Under the pieces are notes generated by a model that made no database searches, was not told where the DNA came from, and saw nothing but the letters and a program-made list of their open reading frames with translations. This document shows, one piece after another, positions 11,845 to 23,345 of a stretch of DNA of 60,000 nt. The stretch comes from Hydractinia symbiolongicarpus (taxonomy: Eukaryota > Cnidaria > Hydrozoa > Anthoathecata > Hydractiniidae), in contig NC_079881.1 of assembly GCF_029227915.1 (NCBI RefSeq), forward strand, positions 16,717,501 to 16,777,500, in the 5' to 3' direction. The translations under genes were made by a program, and so were the position numbers. Every line of letters begins with the position of its first letter. The first letter of the stretch is position 1.

Positions 11845-14028
11845 GAACACCATGGTAGTTCCTTTACGACTTTTAACGGTATCGTAAATTTGAAACTCGT
11901 TTCCGTTGACAATCGAGCAAAGAATATGACAAAAAATCAGGAAAATGAAAAACAGTTGTTGCAAATGCATCAACAGTGGTATTTTTTGGATTTTCTCAAC
12001 TACCTTGTAAAGCATTATCACGCTAAAAAAACACCAGAAATAACCAGTACTTGTTCAAAATTGGGTGCCAAAATTTACAATGAAATTACGTCAACAATCA
12101 TATACTAAATTTAAAAGTTTATGAAAGAATTACGATTTTAGGCAGTGATATATTCATTAGTCATTTTATGGCAACAGTTTTTATATTCTCCTACTTGCAA
12201 TAGGTGAATTTAGTCATATCAAAGCCTGTTTTTGCTTTCAGATTCATTTTTCGTTTTTTAATGCATGTACTTTGATGTGTTTTCGATAATTTGACGATAG
12301 GAGGCACCAGTGGATGCATCCACGGCTTCGCTCATCCTTTATTTACCGCTACTGCGGTTACCATTTTGCATTTTGTAAATAGTTTTTCCGAAACAGGACA
12401 CGCTTGGAAGGCAAAATTAATTAAAAAATATCATGTATAAATCTTGATAATAAATAAATATATTTGTGTATTATTATTATAATTATTATTTCTTCATTCA
12501 ATTTAAATCATCAGTAGCTACATTTTGTATATGTGGCGCTGCTTTAATTAAAAAAAATTAAAATGCGCACGTCATAGGTTCTAAAGAAGTCACACAAAAA
12601 TAGGCCGTTATCTCAAATCGTCTGGAAGAACACATTTCGCTTTTTGTTATTAACTATTGATACTTGAGACTAGCGTTTCTAAAATTTGCTTCGTAATCAC
12701 AAGGTCCGTGGTTTGGTCCACAGCGCGGACATGTGTAGGAAATGCCTTCACTACAGCTAGAGGTCGACCCTGTCATGTGAGCGAAATTGGGTAGGCAATG
12801 TCGGTGTATACTTAATGTGTGTATTCAGAATACAAAACCCACATTGATATCAGTTTTTCCAACACTGAAGTGGCTATATTCTATGCAAATAATTGGAATA
12901 ATAAATTTGTCCAATTTTACCACCCCACACATTTTCTTTGCTTTCAATCTTTTCATGTTTTGATGTTCTGATAGTCTTCCAGACTTTTTTATCCTTGTTT
13001 CATATAAAGTAACAACATGAAAAGTGCAAAAAGATATTTTTGCAGTACTAATGAAAGTAATGGAAACTTGAACAAAAATATTGAACCATTGCCATTTAAA
13101 TGTCATTTTACAAAATTAGCAAAGAACTCGCGAATTCTCTGCGGAGGTTCCATTTTTACGATTTCGGTCCCTTTTCGCGAAAATTTTTGCCCGGTAAGTT
13201 ATTTTTCCGAAAAATTAACTTTTTCTAATAATCGTGAAAGTTTTTTCCAAGTTTTAAAAGCCGAAAACTCTTAAATAAGTCCGAGGACAAGGGTAGAAAT
13301 AATTTAATCACAACGGAAAAAATAATCAGCCCGAAAAATGACTCCAAAACTCTTACTCTAAAAATGGCTCCAGAGCCCGACCCAATGTAGCAAAAACAGC
13401 TAAAAATCAAAAAAATTCCTTGCTGGACTCTCTTCTTTTTTTGCCGCTTAAAAACATTTCACGAATATCTCTACTCCCGAAGCTGACTTTTTCTTTCTCT
13501 TGTTTTTCTTCAACGGTGTGGCGGGCATGCTAGTTAACGGAGAAAGTGTCATCACAAAATTGAAAATAAGTTCCCCCATCAGTTTTTCTACCACAGGTTC
13601 AGTATACATATTGTGAACCAATTCTAAGTAGCGTATAGTATTGTTATTTCATTGGAAAGATATTCAATTTAAAATCTTTTTTTTTCATTGAAATTTATTG
13701 TCATTCGCGAAAATTTTTGATCCAAAAAAAGGAAGAGAGTCCATTAAGAAGATTTTTCGATTTTTATAGTAATTTTTAAATTTACTACTTTAGGAAAAAC
13801 ATGTATTATAAATTTGATAGGTCGTTTAGAAAAAGATGTTCTGAAAGACATACCATCGTGTGCTTTATGGGCAACTCGTAATAAATACTCTAAAGCCGAT
13901 AGATTTTTTAGGATTGTTGTCATTACCCCCGTCTTTCAAGGCATGCATGCGACGAAGAAAACATTTACTTGTTGTGAGGTGCATAATTTTTGAACTTGAA
14001 AGTCAAAGTAAGTTTGAAATGAAATGAA
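11845..14028. other. Non-coding stretch with worn repeats
   Basis: No convincing gene. 12700-12720 contains a sequence resembling a tRNA B box ('GGTCCGTGGTTTGGTCCAC'), possibly a decayed SINE. 13130-13250 and 13690 contain 'TTCGCGAAAATTTTTG'-type motifs of a dispersed repeat. Confidence 0.35.
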
Positions 14029-14475
14029 TCAACGAAACGAAGTTATTAGGAAACCATTAATGTTAAAAGAAAGAATTATCATTGTGTAAAATATAATTTC
14101 TATTGGCTTGGTATGTAATTGTTGGTTACCAACACGAAGTTTATACCGAGCTTGTATCTTTTTATTTTGATAAACAAGTACGAAAGAAGCATGTGTTAGG
14201 TCGATACATACAAAATCAAATGATTTACGTAAATCAGGCAATTGCCTGAAGATCTCTTTCAAAGCAGTCTGGCTTAAAGTGGATGGAACATATATAAAAT
14301 CCTGAATCCTTAGGCAAGGGACCAGTTCTTCTAATGTTAGGTGACCATCTTTTTTGCAGCTCGTTTTTTTTCTCTGCGCTGGGAATTTTGAAAACGATAC
14401 AACATCGTCAACATTTTCTTTTGATTTATTGTTACCAGTTCTGTTAGTGCAGTTGACGTCGGCGCAATTTGGCAT
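14029..14475 (-). CDS. THAP-like N-terminal ORF, 148 aa
   Basis: The N-terminus 'MPNCADVNCTNRTGNNKSKE' followed by 'VSFSKFPAQRKK' fits the start of a THAP zinc finger: Met-Pro-x-Cys, a second Cys at C-x4-C, then the 'F.FP' box. The distal Cys-x2-His pair of a full C2CH THAP domain is not visible in this frame, so the finger is either split by an unseen intron or broken. The rest (for example 'LPDLRKSFDFVCIDLTHASF') is open but unrecognised. THAP domains bind DNA and occur both in host regulators and in P-element-like transposases. Partial or degenerate gene is likely. Confidence 0.45.
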   Translation of the reverse strand: MPNCADVNCTNRTGNNKSKENVDDVVSFSKFPAQRKKTSCKKDGHLTLEELVPCLRIQDFIYVPSTLSQTALKEIFRQLPDLRKSFDFVCIDLTHASFVLVYQNKKIQARYKLRVGNQQLHTKPIEIIFYTMIILSFNINGFLITSFR

Positions 14476-14949
14476 GTTTTCAAGCAGTTAAACTCGAATG
14501 TTTAAGTAAATTAACAACTAATACTACTACCACCACTAGCACACTACACTTTCTGAACTAAAAAACGTCATAATTTCAACTCGAACCAATCCTTTCAAAA
14601 TCGCAAAGGGGTCAAAATAACGAAGCGATTTCACGCGTAGCAACCACAACTTTTTACTAAGTTAGTGAAACTTTTATATGAAAAGAAATAGGTATTTCAA
14701 ATTTTTTTTTGCTGCGGCTACTGTTTTTTTTTTAAATAAAAAATTAGAGCTTACTTCCCCTTTAAAGGCAATATTAAAGTAGAGTTTGGTTATGTGAATT
14801 GTTAAGATTTTATCATTTTATTACCCCTAAAATTATTTTTAGGCATTATTAAATAGGACTTGATATGATTTTAACGCTCTTTACAAAATACAGGACATTT
14901 ATGTAATTGAAAATGAGTATTATTATAACATTTTAATAATTTTCGTTTG

Positions 14950-15435
14950 TTAAAAATTTATCAGTGTATTGTTCAAATACTCTGAAAAATTTGTGTCCTG
15001 AAGTGCTTTAGATAGAATAAGGAGATTGATAACACAAGGATAACCAATGAAATGATAAATCACTAACAATGTTACTTTTTTATCAAAAACATGTACCACA
15101 ACAGGCTGTTTGGGTATTTTGACCAACTTAGCTTTTGAAGAACAAGCGTACGCAGCATAACATTTTAGCAAACCAGGCGAATGTATAAACAAATTATGAG
15201 GAAATTTTGCTTTTTTGCTTTTTTGCAATGTCCAAATCAGTGTCTGATATTTACTTGTCCATGGATTCTTTTTTGATTCGAATTCTCGAATTAAAATTTC
15301 TTTTAGGGAAACTGTTTGAGGAAACTCATTGGTCATTGTTTTGTTTGATAAATCCAAAAAGGTAAAAATATCTAACTTCTGAAATTTAAATTGACAAATT
15401 GAATTCAACAAGTTGAGACAAGAAAGGGTAAACAC
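14950..15435 (-). CDS. Unrecognised ORF, 161 aa
   Basis: An uninterrupted 161-codon frame in AT-rich DNA, which is longer than most chance frames here. I recognise no domain. It is Lys-rich in the middle ('KSKKAKFPHNLFIHSPGLLK') with a hydrophobic stretch near the C-terminus ('VTLLVIYHFIGYPCVINLLI'). It lies upstream of the THAP-like ORF on the same strand, about 475 bp away, and may belong to the same gene or mobile element. It could also be a chance ORF. Confidence 0.25.
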   Translation of the reverse strand: MFTLSCLNLLNSICQFKFQKLDIFTFLDLSNKTMTNEFPQTVSLKEILIREFESKKNPWTSKYQTLIWTLQKSKKAKFPHNLFIHSPGLLKCYAAYACSSKAKLVKIPKQPVVVHVFDKKVTLLVIYHFIGYPCVINLLILSKALQDTNFSEYLNNTLINF

Positions 15436-15605
15436 ACAATTATTAATTTTGTGGATTTGATAAATCGATGGTTCTTTTTGTGATTTTTCCCCTCATATGG
15501 CTTGGTTAACCCAAGTCATTTGAGGCAAATTGGGGAGGTGTGAGCTGTTGGATGTTGCATGGAGTTGTCTGGCAGAGCACGGACCCTAATTGAGTCTGCG
15601 TAGCT

Positions 15606-15672
15606 CAAAATGAGCATTAAATACTCTTAAGTCTTCCCATCTAAGTTATGGCCCATCCTGGAAATAATAGAA
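15606..15672 (+). repeat. SINE-like tail, copy 1
   Basis: The segment with 'GAGCATTAAATACTCT...GGAAATAATAGA' recurs at 27911-27975 with scattered differences. The conserved block followed by a simple AT tail (gatatgatatactttgatata) is typical of the 3' end of a short interspersed element. Confidence 0.5.
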
Positions 15673-16232
15673 ATGATATGATATACTTTGATATACTTTC
15701 GCGATTCGTGATTTTTAAGTGGCCTATATATCTTATGATAGAAAAGTGTTTTTTAACGATGTAATTTTTTTTCTAATGGTATGTAAAAACTTCTATTTAC
15801 AAACTGGCTTCATCGTCAAAATCACAAAACAGATCAAACACATTTCTAGGATCGTCTTCTTCCGGCTCCCACGAATCGTCGTCATCGCCGTTTTGCCAGT
15901 AACTCGGTTAAGCCATACATATACATTTGAAACATCATCGCTTTTCTTTATTTCTAAGCTTATTCCCAATCTCGTTCCCAGCGCCAGTTGTCTCTTCCTT
16001 ATCGGAAGGGCGAGCCAAGTGAGAGCGAGTCAAGAAATAACTTTTAAAACCAGCAAATTTCTTTCAACATTTAGTGGACAAACTTTCGCGAATCGAAAAT
16101 TTAGAAAGTTTGTACTGAATAAACCTTCGCGAATGGCCTTTTTTGAAAGTTTCGCGAGACAAAGTTTCTCCGAATAAATTATGTGAGGCTAGCAGATACA
16201 GATCATCTATTTATCTATGCAGAATAATTATA
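15673..16232. other. Non-coding stretch with TTCGCG-type repeat
   Basis: An open frame at 15719-16177 is unrecognised. 16075-16170 carries several 'TTTCGCGAA' motifs typical of dispersed invertebrate repeats; I consider this repeat, not gene. Confidence 0.4.
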
Positions 16233-17057
16233 CAGTGGAGTCTCTATGACTCGAACAGCCACAGGGAGTCGGAAACCGTTCAAGTTAAATAGAGAGGTTC
16301 GGGTAATACAGTGTTTTCCAAATTTTTGTATAAATTTCGTATAAATGGCCAATTAAGCTTGATTTTTCTTCCTTTTCTGCTTTACGTTTTGTCCCAGCAA
16401 CAGACGCCATGATTGTAAAACTTTAATACCAAAGAATCATGTTTACGTTTTGTTTGAATGACATTTGAATCATTTAAGACCCCTCACACATGTAGATATG
16501 AAACAATCAAATCAGTTAAGACTCTATTACAGAGCCAAAATAATGCAAAATCGGATTGTGTCATATAAAGTTCTCATGTTGCAACACTGGAGTTATAGAG
16601 AGGAAATACCCAAAGAGACCATAAAAGACGTTCTAGTTAAGGAGAGATTCGAGTTATAGGGGTTCGAGTAATAGAGGTTTTTATGAGAGTTATTAGGAAA
16701 TTCCCACTGCGCTGGCGAAATTGTTCTAGTTAAGGAGAAATTCGAGTTATAGGGGTTCGATTAATAGAGGTTTTTATGAGAGTTATTAGGAGATTCTCAC
16801 TGCGCTGGCGAAATTGTTCTAGTTAAGGAGAGATTCGAGTTATAGGGGTTCGATTAATAGAGGTTTTTATGAGAGTTATTAGGAGATTCTCACTGCGCTG
16901 GCGAAATTGTTCTAGTTAAGGAGAGATTCGAGTTATAGGGGTTCGATTAATAGAGGTTTTTATGAGAGTTATTAGGAGATTCTCACTGCGCTGGCGAAAT
17001 TGTTCTAGTTAAGGAGAAATTCGAGTTATAGGGGTTGGAGTTATAGAGAGTCCACTG
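16233..17057. mobile_element. TA-flanked MITE (Tc1/mariner-pogo type), 825 bp
   Basis: Left end 'CAGTGGAGTCTCTATGACTC' and right end, read inward, 'CAGTGGACTCTCTATAACTC' are terminal inverted repeats of about 24 bp with few mismatches. Each end abuts TA (16231-16232 and 17058-17059), the target duplication of the Tc1/mariner/pogo superfamily. No transposase is inside, so it is non-autonomous. Its right half is a 93-bp tandem array. Confidence 0.85.
16631..17037 (+). repeat. 93-bp tandem repeat inside the MITE, about 4.4 units
   Basis: 'TTCTAGTTAAGGAGA' recurs at 16631, 16724, 16817, 16910 and 17003, exactly 93 bp apart. Units are nearly identical. Each unit contains 'TTCGAGTTATAGGGGTTCGA', which resembles the inner terminal repeat of the element that carries it. 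Confidence 0.92.
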
Positions 17058-20000
17058 TATATACAGTGCGTACAGTATAATTAGCCACTCATACAACTAC
17101 TTTTTTTACTTAAATTTCCACACTTTCCTTCGTTATCAATTTCCCATAGCCATCTATATTTATATAGACCCATATAAAGTTGTGCTTCAATAGACCTATT
17201 TCCATATCCATTTTGTTCCGCGAAATATGCATGCGAAAATGCAGAATAGAATGAAAACGAGATTAGTTGTGAGCAAATTTCGGGATGCTGGTTGTTTGCA
17301 TGCAGGTTTGAAGAATGTATCAACAAAATATTGACTTTTACAGCCTTTAACTGACAGTTTCACATAATCGTAGTTAATACAGTTAAAAAGAGGGTTTGGT
17401 AGTGGTAGTGTGACAAAAAAGTTAAAATATTGCAAATTCTTAGGGCGTATCTTTTGGTATATGTTAGGTAGCTAAACCTAAAACCTAACCACGTTTTTAG
17501 AATGATGTGGATAAATTTTACTTTTACTGTTTCCTAGTAAATTTAGAACTAAAACTCAATATACAGTTTACTAGCGATTAGTGGGACTTCATATTACTCT
17601 GATCAACTCTGATCAAAAAATTAAATTAGCTTTCTGGGTAGCTAGCCAAAGTAGCCAGCACCAAGCTACAAACATGGAAAAACATATTGTGAATTTCATT
17701 TGGATCTCTTCATTCTCCCAAAATCAATGTTGAATATTGAATATGCTTGACTGGTGCTAACAAAAGTACTGCAAAAACTTGGAGTACTAGAGATAAATAA
17801 CATTGACTTGAAAGTGGAGGGGACAATAAAGAGAATTCAACATCAAGAATAATGAAATAGCTGGATGTTCTAATAGCTTTTTCACAAGTATTTTTCCAGG
17901 GTTGTAGCTATAGCTTAGCTGCATGATTAATTAACAAATCATTTTTTAACGTTTGTTGTGTAAAATGATATTTAAAATTAATATTTTCAAACTATCGGCT
18001 GTTGTTACTGTTATTTTGTAACTGTCACGCTCGCTCTGTCACTACTCCCTCTCTTACTCACTGTCAATAATTGTACATTTGTATCAAGCATTGTGATGGT
18101 TAACCTTAATACTTACAGTTTGTAAGCAATATGAATTGATTTAGCATAGGGCTTATCATAAATCTCCATCTATAGAAAAAGTAAAGTCTTTCTTTAATAT
18201 AGAGGTTTTTATCCAAAAAACGGAAAGTAAAATAATATACTTTATCTTATAAGAATATCTAATATAAGAATAATTTTTGGCAAAATCTCAGTCTCAATGT
18301 TCTTAAAAATCAGGTCCTTATGCACTTTGTAATCTTACTTACATCAAATCTTGAAAATTAATCTTGTAGAATTGTTCAAATTGTTTATTAACAGAAAATC
18401 TTCCATATCGTCGATTTGTGAAAATTGACCAAGCATAATCACTGGAGAATTTCATTTGCCTGAAAAAATACCAAGATGTTAACTCTCTGAATACAAAATT
18501 TAAGAATTAGGATATCTTCCCTTTTGTCAACCTTATTTTTTGGAATTCTAAATAATTTTTTTACCAAATACAATCTACGATAGAAGCTTAAGATGTGACA
18601 CAAAAAAGCATGAACATTCCAAGGAAAGTTTAAGTTCAACTTTCCCCACCAAGTCATATTAGTATCCTAATTCTTAAACCACAAATGTGTAACATGTGAG
18701 TTAGAAATACTTCCAAAACTACCCTCACTTGGAAAAAACGAGTTAAGGCACTCATAAGGTCAACTTAACTACTATTATAAAACCACGCCGACATCAGTAA
18801 GCCTTGCTAATGTTATTTTCACAGATGTTGCTTAAAAAATAAGGTACACTCAATAACTGGACACAAGACATATACCAGCAACATCACCAATTTTGGTTAA
18901 CAGCTTGAAATTTCACGTTTGTTTGGCACAAGTCAGCCCGTGAACTGGCTACTCGTATTATATTCAAAACTAACCAATACCTAGCTCCTTTAACACCAAT
19001 AATAATTAAGGAAAAGCATTAGAACGGCTCAATGATACATACTATTATCCCATGTTATTACCAAATGTTATTAACAATCTGTATTAATTTTGTAAATATT
19101 GCAAGTAAACAAACCATGTCTGCACTGCTTCGCTGCAAAACTAAAACTTTGCTCATAACTAATCTCGTTTTCACGTTATTCAGTATTTTGGTATATATAT
19201 TCCGCGCAAAGAGAATGGATATGGAAATAGGTTTTTTAAAACCAAAATGAGAAGCCCTTGCAGGCTAAAAGATTTCGCATTCTTGTTATCCCGTGGTATT
19301 ATCTTGAAATTCCAAAATGTTTCACGTAGTACAAATACACAAAAAGTGATTTGTGAAAATTAATACTTTCACAATACTGCACTACACTTTCATTCATAAG
19401 CAAGAAACGAAGACGTTTTAGTATATTAATTTATTAAATATTATTGCTTATGGTGTAGCGATATTTGGCGTGTAGCGATGTGTAGCGATGGAAATGTTTT
19501 ATTATACCTGTGACATGACTAAAATCTTTATCAATTTTAAGATATCTAAGATTTGACCATAAACCTGGATTCTACAAGTTCAAAAACAAAAAAGAAATAG
19601 AAGCAGGCGGAAGAAACAAAAAGATTAAGACTACGTTCGCTGGGTTAAGCCACAAGTAACTGTGAAACCTGGCGCTGAACGCCTGGAAGAGCGATTAATA
19701 AGAAGTGTAAACTTTGCCACACATTCAGGTGAAGCGCCTTAATATAATATGTCATAGATCGAGTGAGGCGCAGAACATTATGGTGTTCCCAGTGTAATAT
19801 ATTTTGAAAAAAACAACTTGAAAAAAAACTGTATCGTAACTTCAGATAAACAGAAACTCGGGAAATAGCCATCATTAACATTGGACCGAGCGCTTAGTAC
19901 AGAAAAACAACTGTGTCTTCAGTGCGTTTAGGCGTAATACCCTTTTCAAAAAAACTTTATTGCGACTTCGGTTTAAATAAAAACACGGGAAAAGCAGCCT

Positions 20001-20323
20001 GTCGTTACCCTGTCCAGCTAAAAAAATCACTCACCAATTCTATTTTGCAGAGAAACTGCATTTAACATAATAATTATTGATTAACAATTTTGTTGTAGCT
20101 AGCCAAACTGCATTTGTGGCTACTTTTACTCAACAGCCAGAAGTAGCTAAAGAGCTTGCTAAAAGATAGCCACAACCCCAACATAAAAATAATATACCAA
20201 ACTTTAAAAAATAAGAATAAATAAGGCTAGCTCCAGGTAGCTGGCTTTAGCAGGATGCTGCATTGAAATCTACGTTAGCTAGCTAAAATCTTGAAATTGG
20301 ATTGTTTGAGATTTACACATGAC
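17058..20323. other. Non-coding stretch with an inverted repeat pair
   Basis: No gene seen. A block at 17195-17290 (minus sense) and 19145-19240 (plus sense) share 'ACTAATCTCGTTTTCA' and 'GGATATGGAAATAGG', so they are inverted copies of one family. Near 19455-19490 'TGTAGCGAT' occurs three times. 19815-20005 contains two imperfect copies of an A-rich block about 130 bp apart. Confidence 0.5.
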
Positions 20324-20611
20324 TAGAAGAAGAAGAAGAAGAAGAAGAAGAAGAAGAAGAAGAAGAAGAAGAAGAAGAAGAAGAAGAAGAAGAAGAAGAA
20401 GAAGAAGAAGAAGAAGAAGAAGAAGAAGAAGAAGAAGAAGAAGAAGAAGAAGAAGAAGAAGAAGAAGAAGAAGAAGAAGAAGAAGAAGAAGAAGAAGAAG
20501 AAGAAGAAGAAGAAGAAGAAGAAGAAGAAGAAGAAGAAGAAGAAGAAGAAGAAGAAGAAGAAGAAGAAGAAGAAGAAGAAGAAGAAGAAGAAGAAGAAGA
20601 AGAAGAAGAAG

Positions 20612-20642
<31 letters not shown>
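20324..20642 (+). repeat. GAA/TTC microsatellite, over 100 perfect units
   Basis: About 106 uninterrupted (AGA)n units on the + strand. Open frames of poly-Arg or poly-Leu/Phe over it are artefacts of the repeat. Long GAA-TTC tracts can form triplexes and sticky DNA. Confidence 0.98.
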
Positions 20643-20644
<2 letters not shown>

Positions 20645-21375
20645 AATTTTTTCACATTTTATATTGGTACCTTTAGGATTTCGGCTGTGATTGCATAACC
20701 TACTTTTGAGCGAGAAACAACAAAATGTGGCTATCATTAATAAACAAATAAATCATGTTCGCTTTACATTTTGTTTCAAGCAACGCAAGATCACAAAAGC
20801 ATGGTTATGTTTGTGTCGCTCAGCATACTTCAGTTGAAGTGTTTTCAACATTTTAGCTTAGTTTATGTTAGACAAGCGTTGTTTATAATAGAATGAATAC
20901 AGTGAAATCCCATTAAAACGCACACCTTAAAGCAGACATCCCGTTAAGACGGACAATGATGCTTAAAACAATTTTTTAAAGTTAAACTCTCATAGAAAAA
21001 TCTCTTTAAAGCGAACGATCATAAAGCACTCGGCAAGGTGAACAGTTTTTTGCGCCATTTTCCCCGTTTCCTTTATTCGAGAAGTCCGAAAGGCATTATG
21101 GTAGCTGTATTCAGAAAAACTTTTCCGAAAAGAACAAAATTTGTTAATAAGCGTTTTAATCAAGTGTTATCATTTGCTTATGGAGATAATGAAAATCTCA
21201 ATTAGAGCTTACATTTCTTGCATTACTTTTGAAGTAAGACCCGTCCGTCTCCATAATGGAGCGCCAGCAATACGATGTAAACATAGGATCGTCAGTAGGT
21301 AGTGATAGTGCAAAGCAAGAAAATGAATGATTTAATTTATGTAAATTCTAGCAACGACTTTATTTTAACTTCTGA
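20643..21375. other. Non-coding stretch with transposon-end-like sequence
   Basis: At 20901 'CAGTGAAATCCCATTAAAAC' followed by 'TTAAAGCAGACATCCCGTTA' looks like one terminal repeat of a Tc1/pogo-type element. I could not find a matching opposite end. Confidence 0.35.
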
Positions 21376-21965
21376 AAATTTGGATTCTAGCTTTTCTTAA
21401 AGCTCCAGCGTGGGTCTAAGGCCAGTCTTCAGAGAGATATCAAACACAGAAAGATGCGAAACGTTGGAAGAAAATATTCCATCTGATATCAGAAAATTGA
21501 GCACAGGTCTTACTGATATTCCTCCAATATCTCAGAAAAGGTTATACTCCTACTTAGTGCTTAGGCAAAGTTTTGGCAGCAAACCAAGGAGAACAGAAAA
21601 GCATAAGATATTAGGATGTCAGTTATTGAAAGAAAATCATGTGAAAAAATTGAGAATTAAATCAAATGTTTTGGTTGAAAGATTTTGTTTTATAGTCAAG
21701 TGTTTTATTGCAACTTTGATTAAAAAAGGACAAATATACTGTTTACGTTTATTTATGCCAAAACACTGGAGATATGTTTTGAGTAAAATGTTTTTGCAAA
21801 GCTCATAGTGGAGGGTGTTGTAAACATGTTGCTGCTGTCCCATACCAGCTAGTTGAATTCAGGATACTATGTTTGAAAACTGTGCCAGATGATAGAACAT
21901 GTACCGATATATTACAGAAGTGGCATGCTCCAGCAAATGTCAACTCCTTTAACCTTATTATACCT
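21376..21965 (+). pseudogene. Broken SWIM zinc-finger protein fragment
   Basis: From about 21798 the frame reads 'KCFCKAHSGGCCKHVAAV', matching the SWIM finger CxCx(n)CxH (Cys-Phe-Cys ... Cys-Lys-His), continuing 'VPDDRTCTDILQKWHAPA', a typical sequence just after SWIM in cnidarian proteins. An in-frame TGA lies just before the finger, and the upstream open frame (21410-21808) is shifted relative to it, so the copy is dead. SWIM domains occur in MuDR-type transposases and in YqaJ-type proteins; which one is unclear. It ends at a run of 13-14 G at 21966. Confidence 0.65.
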
Positions 21966-22319
21966 GGGGGGGGGGGGGGGAACAAAGTGCCCGCAGCTTT
22001 TTTGACTAGGCATAACTTTAGATACACATGTGATTAAGTGCTAAAATTTTGTGACTATTCGTAACTTTTATTTTTGCTTTTAATGAAAGAGAAAATTTTC
22101 GGAAAAATTTTGTACTTTGCTGGGGGTATTGCTTTCCTTGGACGGGGGTTAATTTTTGGATATTTGAAAACCGTTGACATTCATGTAAGAATGTTAAGAT
22201 GTTGTATTGCGTATATAATTATTTATTAAATGTATGTTGCTTATTAAGTGGTAACCAAGGTGTTGCTAAGGTGATATGAAATTGCTAGGAACAAAAAGCA
22301 GACCAGATTTGAAGGAAAT

Positions 22320-22765
22320 ATCGATCCAGCAAATTGACGTCATTTCGGATCCCAATGACGTCATTATATTGTTTTCCTTACCCCGATTATCTTTAAATGT
22401 CATGTTCTACATATATGTCAAGTTTAATGACATGAGCATCAATATTTCTGGTAGAACGGGTCTTTTTATCTTTATCGTTAAAATAAGAATTTTTTTGCCG
22501 AAATGACGTCATTTTTTATCCCAATGACGTCATTAAAATTACTTTTTTCATGTGAAACACATATTTTGGTATTCATTTTACCAATCTACCAAGAATCAAG
22601 GCCATATCATTTAGTATCACGCGAGAAATTAAAACGTACTGAAAAATTGGGAAAATGACCATTTTTCACATGTGTAACGTCATTTCTAATCCCTATGACG
22701 TCATGAAATTACCTTTTTTACCTGGTTTAAGTTTGTACTAAAACATTCTCCAATTGAGCCAAGTT
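22320..22765. repeat. Three-unit array of paired TGACGTCA sites
   Basis: Perfect TGACGTCA octamers lie at 22335, 22356, 22504, 22525 and 22695; a one-base variant (TAACGTCA) lies at 22674. They form three pairs, each with exactly 21 bp between starts, and the pairs repeat every 169-170 bp. Between pairs only fragments such as 'AAATTAC.TTTTTT' are still similar. TGACGTCA is the full CRE site bound by CREB/ATF factors; here it may simply be a repeat motif. Confidence 0.8.
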
Positions 22766-22789
22766 TCATCACCTAAGCACAGCTCAGGG

Positions 22790-23345
22790 TTAACTTTTTT
22801 CAAAGCAGACATTATCGCAGATATAAAAACCAATTGTAAGCGATCATTGGTGACAGGAAACTGTAAATTTGTTGTTTTAAATATTTGTTTCAAGGATTTG
22901 TAAATTTGTTTTAAATTCTTCCTCCATCAAATCATATTTTAGTTTTAAATCCTGGAGCTCATTAGTTAGTTCTTGAACTTCTATGTGTAACTCCTCTTCA
23001 ACTGAAAGTTTTTTTTCTGGAGCATCTGCTACAACATCGCGTATAGGAGAAAAAATAATACGTTTGACCCCAGAACTATTTCTGGTTATTCTAGCGTTAA
23101 CTCCTTGGGCTTTATGGTTTTTGGAAATACAGTGGGAATATTATTCATGTATGTTTACTTGCCATCAGCAAAATGTTCTGAACATACACGATGTGAATGC
23201 AATGGGTTTAAAATCTTTTCTGCTGATATTTTTGAGCCACTTTTTCCAGGGTCCTTTGGAATAACATGAAATTACAAATTTGGATTTCTTGTGAAATTGT
23301 TGTAGCAGCGTGGCACACAGCATGTTATTCCACCTCCAGGATTTC
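22790..23345 (-). pseudogene. Broken THAP-domain protein with coiled coil
   Basis: On the minus strand from about 23342 the frame reads 'NPGGGITCCVPRCYNNFTRN', then stop, 'FHVIPKDP', and further on 'HRVCSEHFADGK', stop, 'TYMNNIPTVFPKT'. This is a THAP C2CH finger: CxxxC at the start, 'FHxxP', CxxH (CSEH), and the closing FP box. Three in-frame TAA codons break it. A shifted frame continues 'SVEEELHIEVQELTNELQDL', a coiled coil typical behind THAP, and then 'FPVTNDRLQLVFISAIMSAL'. Open-frame blocks are readable but the copy cannot make protein as assembled. Confidence 0.75.

Noticed and set aside
16465-16659. A 64-codon frame within the MITE as a possible transposase.
   Set aside because: Too short, no DDE motif, and it overlaps the start of the 93-bp array.
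20279-20737. Long poly-Leu, poly-Arg and poly-Phe open frames.
   Set aside because: They are the three frames of the GAA microsatellite, not proteins.
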